DNA of 64,000 bases, taken from assembly GCA_905216145.1 (NCBI GenBank), contig CAJMST010000001.1:1-64000 (forward strand), in the 5' to 3' direction. Shown piece by piece: positions 26,452 through 37,121 of the stretch. The translations under genes were made by a program, and so were the position numbers. Position 1 is the stretch's first letter, and each line of letters begins with the position of its first letter. The notes below the pieces were generated by a model. The model saw only the letters and a list, made by a program, of their open reading frames with translations, was not told the origin of the DNA and searched no databases. The stretch comes from an uncultured bacterium. GTDB taxonomy: Bacteria; Actinomycetota; Coriobacteriia; Coriobacteriales; Coriobacteriaceae.

Positions 26452-27658
26452 AGTTGCCGTAACCTCCCCTCTCCTGGTCGCGAATAACGTGGCCGCCCTC
26501 GAGGGCGATCACGCGACGGTGCATGCTATCGACCATCTCGCGGTCGTGCGTGGCGACGATCACGGTGGTGCCGGTGCGGTTAATACGCTCGAGCAGCTTC
26601 ATGATGCCCAGCGAGATCGCCGGGTCGAGGTTGCCCGTCGGCTCGTCGCAGATCAGCAGCGGCGGACGGTTGACCATAGCGCGGGCGACGGCAACGCGCT
26701 GCTGCTCGCCACCGGAAAGCTGGTCGGGCAGCGAGTCCATCTGATCGGCCAGGCCGACCAGACGCAGCACCTCGGGCACCTGGCTGCGAATGACGCCCTT
26801 GGGCTTGCCGATGCACTGCAGGGCAAACGCCACGTTTTCGTAGGCGGTCTTTTGCGGCAGAAGCTTAAAGTCCTGGAACACGGCGCCAATCTGGCGGCGC
26901 AGGAACGGAACCTTGCGGTTCTTGATCTTCATGAGGTCCTGACCGGCAACCAGGATGCGGCCGCTCGTCGGCTTGACGTCACGGTTGAGCGTCGACAGCA
27001 GCGTGGTCTTACCCGAGCCGGAGTGACCGACCAGGAAGACGAACTCGCCCGGATAGATCTCGATGTTGATGTCGTCGAGTGCAGGCTTGTTGGGCTGTGC
27101 CGGATAGATCTTGGTGACATGCTCCATAAGGATGACGGGCTCGACACCGGCCTGCTTGGCCATCTTCTTGCGGCTGGCCTGCGGATCGATGGGCGCAAAC
27201 ACCGACGTAAAATCGGGGTTGTTGAGCGCGTTATCGAGGCTTGCGACCTCGGCTGCCTGATCGCTCTCGACCACCGGGGCAGCAGGCTGCGTGGGGTCGG
27301 GAATAGCGGCAAAGAGACCGGACTGCGCAGGCTGAGGAGCCGGCGTCGCAGGGGCCAAGGGGTCGGGAATGCCGGCCATGGTAGGCTGCGGCGTGGCGGC
27401 ACCAGCCTGAGGCTGCTCAACGCGAGCGGTCACGGCCTGAACGGGCTCAAAACCCGCCGTGCTGGAAAGCGCGACATCGCTGGTTGGATTGTAGGCAAAG
27501 GGATCGGATGCCGGCTGTGCCTGATCTGCCGGCTGAGCGGGGGCCTGAGCAACAGGCTGGCCCTCTGAATCCGGAGTGGCGAAACGACTGCCCTGGACGC
27601 CTGCCTGCGTCTTGGGGGCATCATCGCCCGCACCGGAGGTACGGAAGTGGTTACCCAC
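26438..27658 (-). CDS. ftsE: cell division ATPase FtsE with long N-terminal extension
   Basis: A 406-residue ABC ATPase; the family is usually ~230 residues. The last ~225 residues are standard FtsE: IYPAQPNKPALDDINIEIYPGEF, Walker A GHSGSGKTTLL near residue 212, Q-loop AVFQDFKLLPQKTAYEN, signature LSGGEQQRVAVARA near 314, Walker B LLICDEPTGNLDP and the H-loop VIVATHDREMV. The first ~180 residues are a low-complexity Ala/Pro/Gln region (AQAPAQPADQAQPASDPF) predicted to be disordered. The GTG start at 27658 has AAGGAG 6 nt upstream, which supports translation of the extension; an internal Met (MAKQAGVEP) is the only alternative. Confidence 0.92.
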   Translation of the reverse strand: MGNHFRTSGAGDDAPKTQAGVQGSRFATPDSEGQPVAQAPAQPADQAQPASDPFAYNPTSDVALSSTAGFEPVQAVTARVEQPQAGAATPQPTMAGIPDPLAPATPAPQPAQSGLFAAIPDPTQPAAPVVESDQAAEVASLDNALNNPDFTSVFAPIDPQASRKKMAKQAGVEPVILMEHVTKIYPAQPNKPALDDINIEIYPGEFVFLVGHSGSGKTTLLSTLNRDVKPTSGRILVAGQDLMKIKNRKVPFLRRQIGAVFQDFKLLPQKTAYENVAFALQCIGKPKGVIRSQVPEVLRLVGLADQMDSLPDQLSGGEQQRVAVARAMVNRPPLLICDEPTGNLDPAISLGIMKLLERINRTGTTVIVATHDREMVDSMHRRVIALEGGHVIRDQERGGYGNYGTN

Positions 27659-27762
27659 TGGTGCTCCTTATCGTCGTGCGTTTAAACTACATGAGCGCTT
27701 TGTATTTTAGCAGCATTAGCTTTACTGCACATAAGAAGCATGGCGTGCTTAGGGATCCCGTC

Positions 27763-27885
27763 GGCCGGGTACAGGGTTACTCTCCAAATCGTCCTCGGAC
27801 ATGTCGGAGCCCCCGCTGCGCGCTTCGCGCGGCGGGGGCTCCTCCGTCCTGCGGAAAGATTTGGGAGGTAACCCTGTGCCCGGCC
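27763..27885. repeat. 123-bp nested palindrome (MITE-like element)
   Basis: Outer arms of 28 nt (27763-27790 and 27858-27885; GGCCGGGTACAGGGTTAC... against ...GTAACCCTGTGCCCGGCC) are nearly complementary. An inner GGAGCCCCCGC/GCGGGGGCTCC stem carries a GC-rich tip around CGCGCTTCGCGCG. It would fold into one long hairpin in either strand. It has no coding capacity beyond chance frames and lies upstream of ftsE. The arrangement resembles a miniature inverted-repeat element. Confidence 0.8.
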
Positions 27886-28015
27886 TGCGGCTACTATGGG
27901 GTCGGCGCATCCATCTTAAGGTGCTGCGCATACAAAGTTGGGAGGGTCTGAATTGCACTTTTCTGTTCTGGGCCCTTTTCCCTGATAAGGCATTGCTTGA
28001 CAGGGCTTCTTCATA
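27886..28015. other. intergenic stretch between two palindromes
   Basis: No gene or regulatory motif was recognised here; the sequence is less GC-rich than its surroundings and runs between the 123-bp palindrome and the first 67-bp palindrome. Confidence 0.3.
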
Positions 28016-28082
28016 AGTTGCGGTGAAATAGGGACTGTTTTACCAGTTAAAAGGCCTAATCAGTCCCTATTTCACCGCAACT
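28016..28082. repeat. 67-bp palindrome, left copy flanking the zinc-ribbon gene
   Basis: Perfect 22-bp arms (28016-28037 and 28061-28082; core TTGCGGTGAAATAGGGACTG) surround a 23-nt loop starting TTTTACCAG. A second copy at 28876-28942 has the same arm length and an inverted loop. Confidence 0.92.
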
Positions 28083-28170
28083 TCTATTTGGGCTAATTGT
28101 TGCGCAACTTAGATTGGATTGATCGACTTACAGTGGCCTCGTTGGGATCTTCTTTGGTTGCGAGGCTGGT

Positions 28171-28902
28171 ATGGATTGTCCTTGTTGTGGTGCTGAGTTG
28201 CGTGGTAGTGTGAGGTACTGCACGGCTTGCGGGGTTGCCGTTCATGGCTTATCGGCTGCCTCGGCGCTTTGGATACAGTCTCGGAAGCATATTGTGGTCG
28301 TCCTTGTTTGTATGTTGACGATCGCCCTTGCCGGTGGCCGCTGGCTGGGGCTTCAGCTGTATCAGGCAATGTCTTGCTTTATTTCGGCTCATTCGGAGCA
28401 TGCTATTGTACTCAACATCTCGGCCGCGGATTGGGATACCGATAACGGGGCCTCGCGTGTCCCGATACACATTACGGGCAAAACCGTCGACGGAATAACA
28501 GTCGACGAGGTTGATTATGTAGCCTCCGACGGTTCCGGTATCAGCCTCATTCAAGGTGTGTACACGCTCGAGGCGGCAGGCTCCCCCATCGCCGCCGACG
28601 GCACGATCTATCAAATTCCGTGCATGAGCGCCACGCTCACCCTCGACGATGTCTTCGCCACGGGCGAAACGATCAATCTGGCCGAGCTCGCCGAGCAAGA
28701 CTCGATACTCACCTTCCGCCCCATCGATGCCGGCGATATGACCAACGACGAGATCTACAACGCCGCATTGCTTGCCATGGCATACAAAGGCAACGATGCG
28801 CCCAGTGTGGCAGCACTATGTCAGGCCGCAATCAATCGTCGTGCCGCCGCCAGCACAAGCGGGAACGCCTTCATAAGTTGCGGTGAAATACGGACTGATT
28901 AA
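28171..28902 (+). CDS. membrane-anchored zinc-ribbon protein of unknown function
   Basis: A 243-residue protein. The N-terminus is a zinc ribbon (MDCPCCGAELRGSVRYCTACG, two CxxC pairs), then one transmembrane segment around residues 40-57 (HIVVVLVCMLTIALAGG), then an extracytoplasmic domain with beta-rich, threonine/aspartate-rich sequence (VPIHITGKTVDGITVDEVDY, GTIYQIPCMSATLTLDD). The overall plan resembles zinc-ribbon membrane proteins common in Actinobacteria and Firmicutes; no function is known. The ribosome binding site is weak (GAGG). The last ten codons (FISCGEIRTD and stop) are supplied by the left arm of the downstream palindrome, so the natural C-terminus may have been replaced. It is alone on the plus strand. 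Confidence 0.65.
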   Translation: MDCPCCGAELRGSVRYCTACGVAVHGLSAASALWIQSRKHIVVVLVCMLTIALAGGRWLGLQLYQAMSCFISAHSEHAIVLNISAADWDTDNGASRVPIHITGKTVDGITVDEVDYVASDGSGISLIQGVYTLEAAGSPIAADGTIYQIPCMSATLTLDDVFATGETINLAELAEQDSILTFRPIDAGDMTNDEIYNAALLAMAYKGNDAPSVAALCQAAINRRAAASTSGNAFISCGEIRTD

Positions 28903-28942
28903 GCCTTTAAGCTGGTAAAACAGTCCGTATTTCACCGCAACT
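28876..28942. repeat. 67-bp palindrome, right copy flanking the zinc-ribbon gene
   Basis: Perfect 22-bp arms (28876-28897 and 28921-28942). Compared with the left copy one base has changed from G to C in one arm, with the matching change in the other (AGGGACT to ACGGACT), so the stem is kept. The loop is the reverse complement of the left copy's loop with a few differences. It contains the stop codon of the zinc-ribbon gene. Confidence 0.92.
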
Positions 28943-28948
28943 GAAACA

Positions 28949-28975
28949 GGGGCGCCCTCTTATAGAGAGCGCCCC
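28949..28975 (-). terminator. hairpin after the transketolase genes
   Basis: An 11-bp stem (GGGGCGCTCTC with GAGGGCGCCCC on the minus strand) lies about 50 bp past the transketolase stop. The following T-run is poor (TGTTTC), and the 67-bp palindrome comes directly after it. Confidence 0.5.
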
Positions 28976-29025
28976 GTTCGCATTTCCATGTTGTTGGCAT
29001 GAGGCCGGCTGTGAGCCACCTCGTC

Positions 29026-29967
29026 TTAGGCCAAGAACTCCTTGGTGGTCGCCACGATGTTGGCGGCGTCCAGGCCGTATTTGTGCAGGAGCTCGGCACC
29101 CGGGCCGGACTCGCCAAAGGTGTCATTGACGCCGATCTTCTTAAGCGGCGTCGGGCACTGCTCGCACAGGACATCGGCGACGGCGCTGCCCAGGCCGCCA
29201 ATCACGGAGTGCTCCTCGACGGTCACGACGTGGCCGGTCTTGGTGGCGCTCTTGACGATCAGGTCGGCATCGATGGGCTTGATGGTGTGCATGTTGATGA
29301 CCTCGGCATCGATGCCCTCGGCAGCGAGCTGCTCGGCGGCCTCGAGGACCTCGCCGACCATCAGGCCGCAGGCGATGATAGTCACGTCGGCACCCTCGCG
29401 CATGACGATGCCCTTACCCACCTCGAACTTGTAGGTCTCGGGGTCGTTGATAACCGGCGAGGCCAAGCGGGCAAAGCGCATGTAGACGGGGCCATCGCAC
29501 TCGTAAGCGGCACGCGTCACGGCACGAGCCTCGACGTCGTCGGCGGGAACGATCACGGTCATGCCGGGGATGACACGCATCAGGGCGATATCCTCGCAGC
29601 ACTGGTGAGTAGCGCCGTCCTCGCCCACCGAGATGCCGGCGTGCGTGGCGCCGATCTTAACGTTGAGGTGCGGGTAGCCGATGGAGTTGCGGACCTGCTC
29701 AAAGGCGCGACCGGCGGCAAACATGGCAAAGGTGCTCGCGAAGGCAACGCGACCGGTGGTTGCGATACCGGCGGCGACACCCATCAGGTTGCTCTCGGCA
29801 ATGCCCACATCAAAGAAACGATCGGGGCAGGCGGCCTTGAACTTGCCGGTCTGCGTTGCGGCAGCCAGGTCGGCATCGAGGACCACAAAGTCGTCGTGCT
29901 CGTTGGCGAGCTCGACGAGGGCCTCGCCGTAGCTTACGCGCGTGGCGATTTTCTTGACGTCTGCCAT
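29026..29967 (-). CDS. transketolase, C-terminal (pyrimidine-binding) subunit
   Basis: A 313-residue second half of a split transketolase, holding the pyrimidine-binding and C-terminal domains. Family segments are DLAAATQTGKF, FDVGIAESNLMGVAAGIATTG (with the catalytic glutamate), FAMFAAGRAFEQVRNSI, THAGISVGEDGATHQ and PADDVEARAVTR. Together with the gene upstream it would make the heterodimeric enzyme of the non-oxidative pentose phosphate pathway. The start at 29967 has AGAGGAG upstream and is 1 nt after the stop of the N-terminal subunit gene, so the two are co-translated. A related reading, a 1-deoxyxylulose-phosphate synthase piece, does not fit this two-gene form. Confidence 0.93.
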   Translation of the reverse strand: MADVKKIATRVSYGEALVELANEHDDFVVLDADLAAATQTGKFKAACPDRFFDVGIAESNLMGVAAGIATTGRVAFASTFAMFAAGRAFEQVRNSIGYPHLNVKIGATHAGISVGEDGATHQCCEDIALMRVIPGMTVIVPADDVEARAVTRAAYECDGPVYMRFARLASPVINDPETYKFEVGKGIVMREGADVTIIACGLMVGEVLEAAEQLAAEGIDAEVINMHTIKPIDADLIVKSATKTGHVVTVEEHSVIGGLGSAVADVLCEQCPTPLKKIGVNDTFGESGPGAELLHKYGLDAANIVATTKEFLA

Positions 29968-29968
29968 C

Positions 29969-30799
29969 CTAGAGCTCCTCTCCGGCGGCCGTGAGCTCTG
30001 CCATGGCCTGCTCAAACTGTTCATCGTTGGGGGCCTTGCCGTGCCAGCCCACCTGGTTCTCCATGAAAGACACGCCCTTGCCCTTCGTGGTCTCGGCGAT
30101 AATCGCGGTCGGCTTGCCCTTGGTGGCACGAGCCTCGGCGAAGGCGGCGCGGATCTGGTCGAAGTCGTTGCCGTCGGCGAGCTCCACCACATGGAACTTG
30201 AAGGCGCGGAACTTGTCGGCGAGCGGCATAGGGTCGTTGACCTCCTCGACGGGGCCGTCGATCTGCAGGCCGTTATGGTCGACGATCACGCAGAGGTTGT
30301 CGAGCTGCTGGTTGCCGGCAAACATGGCGGCCTCCCAGACCTGGCCCTCCTCGCTCTCGCCGTCGCCCAGCAGGGCGTAGGTGCGATAGTCGTCGCCCCA
30401 GTGCTTGGCGGCAACGGCTATGCCCACGGCGGCGGAGATGCCCTGGCCGAGCGAGCCGGTGGACATGTCGACGCCCGGGGTGTCGTTCATGTTGGGATGA
30501 CCCTGCAGGTGGCTGCCGATATGGCGCAGCGTCTCGAGATCCTCCTTGGGGAAGAACCCGCGCTCGGCGAGCACGGCGTACAGACCCGGAGCACAGTGGC
30601 CCTTGGAGAGCACAAAGCGATCGCGGTCGGCCTTGCGGGGGTCGGCCGGGTCGACGTTCATTTCCTCAAAGTACAGATAGGTCATGATGTCGGCAGCGCC
30701 GAGCGAACCGCCCGGATGGCCGGACTTGGCAGCGTGCACGCCGGTGACGATGCCCTTCCTTACCTCGTTGGCAACCTTTTTGAGCTCTTCGTCGCTCAT
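29969..30799 (-). CDS. transketolase, N-terminal (ThDP diphosphate-binding) subunit
   Basis: A 276-residue first half of a split transketolase. It contains HAAKSGHPGGSLGAADIMTYLYF, DRDRFVLSKGHCAPGLYAVLA, the HPNMNDTPGVDMSTGSLGQGISAAVG loop and the thiamine diphosphate/Mg2+ motif GDGESEEGQVWEAAMFAGNQQLDNL ending in VDHNGLQIDG. The start has AAAGGAAGG 7 nt upstream. It is followed directly by the C-terminal subunit gene. Such split transketolases are common in anaerobic Firmicutes and Actinobacteria and in archaea. Confidence 0.94.
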   Translation of the reverse strand: MSDEELKKVANEVRKGIVTGVHAAKSGHPGGSLGAADIMTYLYFEEMNVDPADPRKADRDRFVLSKGHCAPGLYAVLAERGFFPKEDLETLRHIGSHLQGHPNMNDTPGVDMSTGSLGQGISAAVGIAVAAKHWGDDYRTYALLGDGESEEGQVWEAAMFAGNQQLDNLCVIVDHNGLQIDGPVEEVNDPMPLADKFRAFKFHVVELADGNDFDQIRAAFAEARATKGKPTAIIAETTKGKGVSFMENQVGWHGKAPNDEQFEQAMAELTAAGEEL

Positions 30800-31007
30800 T
30801 GTGCCTTCCTTTCATCCTCATTAGACAAAATGCGCACGGCACGGAAAGGTAGTCCCAACACAGCCGCAATGCACGTACGTCATTCATTATGCTGGAAACT
30901 GATGGCTTTACCAGAGTTTTTATCATTATTTGAACAATTTAGCAGGCAGAACCGCTGATGAAACGGTTTATCAATGTGAACGTCTTTTGGATGGAACGCG
31001 GTCGCCC

Positions 31008-31898
31008 CTACGCGCTAATGTCCTTGAATCCCTCGCCGAAGGCTTCCGTAACGTCAGCGACCGTCACAATGGCGTGAGGATCGCGCTCGCGCACGATCGT
31101 CTTGAGGGTATTGAGCTCTCGACGGCTCACGATGACCATAATCACCGGCTTCTCGGCACCCGAATACATGCCGGTCGCCTTAAACTTGGTGCAGCCGCGC
31201 CCCAAGCCGTACATAATATCGGCCGCGATATCGGGAAACTTGTCCGAGATGATGAGCACCATACGGCGCTTGTTGCCGCCATCGACCACGGCATCGATCA
31301 CGTATCCGCTAATAACCATCGAAAGGCCGGCATATAGAGCGTTCTCAATCGAGAAGACAGGGGCCGATAGCGCGCATACGGCGACATCGATGGCCATGAC
31401 GGTCGAGCCCACCGGCAGCGAGGTGTTACGCGAGATGATTTGGCCAATCGTGTCCGAGCCGCCGGTGTTGGCGCCGGCGCGCAACACCATGCCGTAACCG
31501 ATGCCCGTAATAATGCCGCCCCACATGGCAGGGAGCATCAGGTCCGCATCCGCCAGAGGTGCTACAAACGGGGCGAACAGATCGGTAAAGAAGCCCAGCA
31601 GCACAAAGCCCGTCGCGGTCTGCACCACGTAGAACATGCCACCCTCGCGCATAACGACCAACAACAGCAAGGCGTTCATCACGATCGTCTGAATGCCAAC
31701 GGGAAGCGATAGGCCGCGCGATGCACCGACCGCCTGGATAATGGTGGCAAGGCCCGTAACGCCACCGGCAGCAAGGCCGTTGGGAATCAAAAACAGGTCG
31801 GTCGCAATAGCGGCCAGAGCGCACCCCAACATAATCTGGGGCAGGTCGTGAAAGAAGTTCATCGAAAGAATGCGCTTGATGTCCAGACGGTATGCCAT
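31008..31898 (-). CDS. YitT family membrane protein
   Basis: A 296-residue protein with about five hydrophobic segments in the first 200 residues (LPQIMLGCALAAIATDLFLIPNGLAAGGVTGLATII is typical of the YitT/DUF161 group) and a cytoplasmic C-terminal DUF2179 domain (GMYSGAEKPVIMVIVSRREL, HAIVTVADVTEAFGEGF). Transported substrate or role is unknown for the family. The start at 31898 has GGGAGG immediately upstream; a terminator lies just before that site, so the gene may need its own promoter or readthrough from prfB. Confidence 0.88.
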   Translation of the reverse strand: MAYRLDIKRILSMNFFHDLPQIMLGCALAAIATDLFLIPNGLAAGGVTGLATIIQAVGASRGLSLPVGIQTIVMNALLLLVVMREGGMFYVVQTATGFVLLGFFTDLFAPFVAPLADADLMLPAMWGGIITGIGYGMVLRAGANTGGSDTIGQIISRNTSLPVGSTVMAIDVAVCALSAPVFSIENALYAGLSMVISGYVIDAVVDGGNKRRMVLIISDKFPDIAADIMYGLGRGCTKFKATGMYSGAEKPVIMVIVSRRELNTLKTIVRERDPHAIVTVADVTEAFGEGFKDISA

Positions 31899-31910
31899 GC
31901 TGCCTCCCTC

Positions 31911-31939
31911 AAAAAAGCGCACCCCATCGGATGCGCTTT
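31911..31939 (-). terminator. terminator between prfB and yitT-like gene
   Basis: AAAGCGCATCC pairs with GGTGCGCTTT on the minus strand and is followed by six T. It ends the secA-prfB mRNA about 130 bp past prfB, and its T-run touches the GAGGGAGG ribosome binding site of the next gene. Confidence 0.8.
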
Positions 31940-32066
31940 GAACTTCTTCTTGTATTCGATTCTACCGATTCGCCGGACAAAAACCACCCCTGCGCAGGGT
32001 TTGCTCTGGATACAAAACCACACCGCTCGGAGGGTTTTAATCCATTTCCACATAAACCCGGGCGGT

Positions 32067-33214
32067 TTAAGCAGACGGGGTCTCCGCGTCAGCGTTGCCG
32101 GTGGCCCAGCGATGGTAGCCAATAACAAACGGGTCCAGGTCGCCATCGTCAAGAACGGCCTCGACATTGCTGGTCTCCACACCCGAGCGCAGATCCTTGA
32201 CCATCTGGTACGGGTAGAGCACGTAGCTGCGAATCTGGTTGCCAAAACCAATCGTGGTCTTGGGTCCGCGAATCTCATCGAGCGCCTCGGCGCGCTTCTC
32301 GAGCTCAATCTCGTACAGACGAGCCTTGAGGATCTGCATGCACGCGGCCTTGTTCTGGATCTGGCTGCGCTCATTTTGACAGGTAACCACAATGCCGCTC
32401 GGGAAATGCGTCACGCGCACGGCGGAGTCGGTGGTGTTGACGCCCTGACCGCCCGGGCCGCTCGCGTGGTACACGTCCACGCGGATGTCATCAGGACTGA
32501 TTTCGATGTCGATATCATCGGGTAGCACGGGGATGACCTCGACGCCGGCAAACGTGGTCTGGCGGCGCTTCTTGTCGTCGGTGGGGCTAATGCGAACCAA
32601 GCGGTGGACACCGGCCTCGGCGCGCAGCATGCCAAATGCGTCCTTGCCCTCGACGGTAAAGGTCGCGCGGTCGATGCCGATGACCTCGGCCGCGGGACAG
32701 TCGTTGATGGTGACCTTCCAGCCGCGACGCTGGCAGTACTTCATGTACATCTTAAAGAGCATGAAGGTCCAGTCCTGGGCCTCCAGACCACCCTGTCCGG
32801 GCTTGATGGTCACAATGGCATCGCCGTGATCGAACTCACCGGTAAACCAGCTCGAAAGCTCAAGCTCATCGATGGCACGGGCCAGGCGCTCAGCCGTGGC
32901 TGTAGCCTCCTCGCGCAATGCGGCGGCGTCGGGGTCATCCCCCATCTCCTCGGCAAGCTCCAGCGCGGCGCGGGCATCGGAAAGCTCGCCGCGCGCGGTG
33001 TCCACGGCAGCGATATCTTCCTTGGTGCGCGCGATCTCCTCCATGATGGCACGGGCGGCGTCGGCGTCATCCCAAAAGCCAGGGGCAACACTTTTGGCCT
33101 CGAGCTCGGTCACGCGCGTGCGCTTTTCGTCCAAATGGAGATACGACTCGACCTCGCCGAGCCGGTCCGCGAACGCGTCCAGCTCGGCGGGCGTTACCTC
33201 TAAAGCCTCAGCCA

Positions 33215-33215
<1 letters not shown>
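32067..33215 (-). CDS. prfB: peptide chain release factor 2
   Basis: A 382-residue release factor acting at UGA and UAA. Domain order is normal: a helical domain 1, the stop-codon recognition region with VHRLVRISPTDDKKRRQTTF near residue 206, and the catalytic GGQ in HASGPGGQGVNTTDSAVR near 255. Two points are unusual. The reading frame is uninterrupted, with no in-frame UGA and +1 shift site near codon 26. The recognition tripeptide reads SPT where SPF is usual. The ATG overlaps the secA stop (TAATG), so prfB is translationally coupled to secA. Confidence 0.95.
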
Positions 33216-36022
<2,807 letters not shown>

Positions 36023-36151
36023 GTGGTTTTCCTTTTTGGCCATCGCCCACGCCGTGCAGCTGCGGGCGAGTTAAACACAGATGATTGTACTTTAGCCAAA
36101 CAAGGCGCGGCCTATACGGTCGACCTCGACCGCCACGTAATAACTACGACC

Positions 36152-36191
36152 AACCTGCCACAGTGGAACAGGTTAATTTTGGCAGGTTTTA
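36152..36191. repeat. dispersed AACCTGCCA/TGGCAGGTTTTA repeat, copy 2
   Basis: A close copy of the element at 23104-23142 with the same three half-sites and about six differences over 40 bp. It lies in the gap between rpmE and secA, upstream of secA. Confidence 0.75.
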
Positions 36192-36218
36192 TCTAGCCAA
36201 ACGCCGCCTCTCTGCCAT

Positions 36219-36253
36219 TTGGTGCAATGGGGGCAGGTTGGTTTGCACCAATA
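36219..36253. repeat. dispersed TTGGYGCAATGGGG palindrome, copy 1
   Basis: TTGGTGCAA and TTTGCACCAA form a short stem around GGGGGCAGG. A related copy lies at 50603-50636 with the same length. It abuts the T-run of the rpmE terminator. Confidence 0.7.
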
Positions 36254-36294
36254 AAAAGAAAAGGGCCGCGCACCCAAACGGATGCACGGCCCTT
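36252..36294 (-). terminator. intrinsic terminator after rpmE
   Basis: AAGGGCCGTGCATCC pairs with GGGTGCGCGGCCCTT on the minus strand and is followed by TTCTTTTTAT. It lies 36 bp past the rpmE stop. Confidence 0.85.
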
Positions 36295-36329
36295 ATGCCA
36301 TGAATGCGAGTGATTCCGCGGCGAGCTAT

Positions 36330-36755
36330 TTACTCAGCAGCCTCGGTGGTCTCGGCCTCGGCAGCGGCCTCCTCGACGGGAGCCTCTGCGGGAGCCTCGG
36401 CGGCCTGCTTGGCAGCCTCCTCGGCAAACTTAGCAGCACGCTTAGCCTTCTCGGCAGCCTTAGCCTCAGCGGCGGCCTTGCGAGCAGCCTCGGCCTCAGC
36501 AGCCTTGGCGGCCTTGGCAGCCTTGGCCTCCTCAGCCTTCTTGAGCTGGGCGGCAGCGGCGCCACCGAACTTGTCGGCGAAGCGCTGGACGCGTCCACCG
36601 GTGTCGACGAACTTCTGCTGGCCGGTGTAGAACGGGTGGCACTCGTTGCAAAGCTCGACCTTCATCTCGGACACGGTAGCGTGCGTCTTGAAGGTGTTGC
36701 CGCAGGAGCACGTCACCGTGCACTCGACATACTGGGGATGGATACCCTGCTTCAT
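36330..36755 (-). CDS. rpmE: ribosomal protein L31 with long charged C-terminal extension
   Basis: The first ~70 of 141 residues are a zinc-binding (C+) L31: MKQGIHPQYVECTVTCSCGNTF, LCNECHPFYTGQQKFVDTGGRV with the cysteine set intact, then VQRFADKFG. The remaining ~70 residues are an Ala/Lys/Glu-rich helix-forming tail (KAAKAAEAEAARKAAAEAKA) ending in an acidic Pro/Glu stretch. Ordinary L31 is 66-80 residues. The start has AAGGAGT upstream and the terminator follows at once, so the tail belongs to the gene. It is monocistronic. Confidence 0.93.
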   Translation of the reverse strand: MKQGIHPQYVECTVTCSCGNTFKTHATVSEMKVELCNECHPFYTGQQKFVDTGGRVQRFADKFGGAAAAQLKKAEEAKAAKAAKAAEAEAARKAAAEAKAAEKAKRAAKFAEEAAKQAAEAPAEAPVEEAAAEAETTEAAE

Positions 36756-36949
36756 GGTAGGACTCCTTATTGGTCAGGCGCTGGTTACCGATCAGCGCAT
36801 AAGGCGTCTTGGTTTCCGACCAAGACAACAAACTCGGCTATGGTACCACGGCGCCGCGTGTCCCACAAAAGGTTCACGGTCTTTTCGGAACGACACGAAT
36901 CTGACCCATCGAAACACATCTCCACCGTTCCTTCAACTGGGAAAATGCC

Positions 36950-36980
36950 GTCCCCGGGGCCTGAGAAGGGCCCCGGGGAC
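36950..36980. other. 12-bp perfect GC-rich hairpin at the island's left edge
   Basis: GTCCCCGGGGCC and GGCCCCGGGGAC surround a 7-nt loop, and the hairpin stands directly before the left 67-bp direct repeat. The GTCCCC/GGGGAC ends recall the GGGGAC repeat family. It lies within a 366-bp gap (36756-37121) that otherwise holds the direct repeat and the terminator at 37073. Confidence 0.7.
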
Positions 36981-37047
36981 GTTCGACTGACTGCGGGAAC
37001 GGCCTTTCCGCTCAATGTGTTCGGCTGAGATCGGAAATCAACCAAAC
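36981..37047 (+). repeat. 67-bp direct repeat, left copy (candidate attachment site of the island)
   Basis: It matches 44610-44676 at 62 of 67 positions in the same orientation with no gaps (from GTTCGACTGACTGCGGGAAC to TCGGAAATCAACCAAAC). A perfect palindrome AACTGAAC-TAG-GTTCAGTT overlaps its right end (37045-37063). The two copies enclose the bacteriocin-like genes and the integrase remnant. Confidence 0.8.
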
Positions 37048-37072
37048 TGAACTAGGTTCAGTTGACATGGTT

Positions 37073-37107
37073 AAAAACGAGGGCGACGCTTTTGCGTCAC
37101 CCCTCGT
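37073..37107 (-). terminator. intrinsic terminator of the left ABC/secreted-protein cassette
   Basis: ACGAGGGGTGACGC pairs with GCGTCGCCCTCGT around AAAA and is followed by TTTTTAA on the minus strand, 15 bp past the secreted-protein stop. Confidence 0.85.
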
Positions 37108-37121
37108 CCCGGCCGGTTGCT

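Noticed and set aside
28171..28902. Transposon cargo gene with a transposase
   Set aside because: No transposase reading frame lies between or near the two palindromes, so only a non-autonomous cassette can be claimed.
36950..36980. Terminator of rpmE or of the secreted-protein gene
   Set aside because: No T-run on either side, and both genes already have good terminators elsewhere (36252 and 37073).
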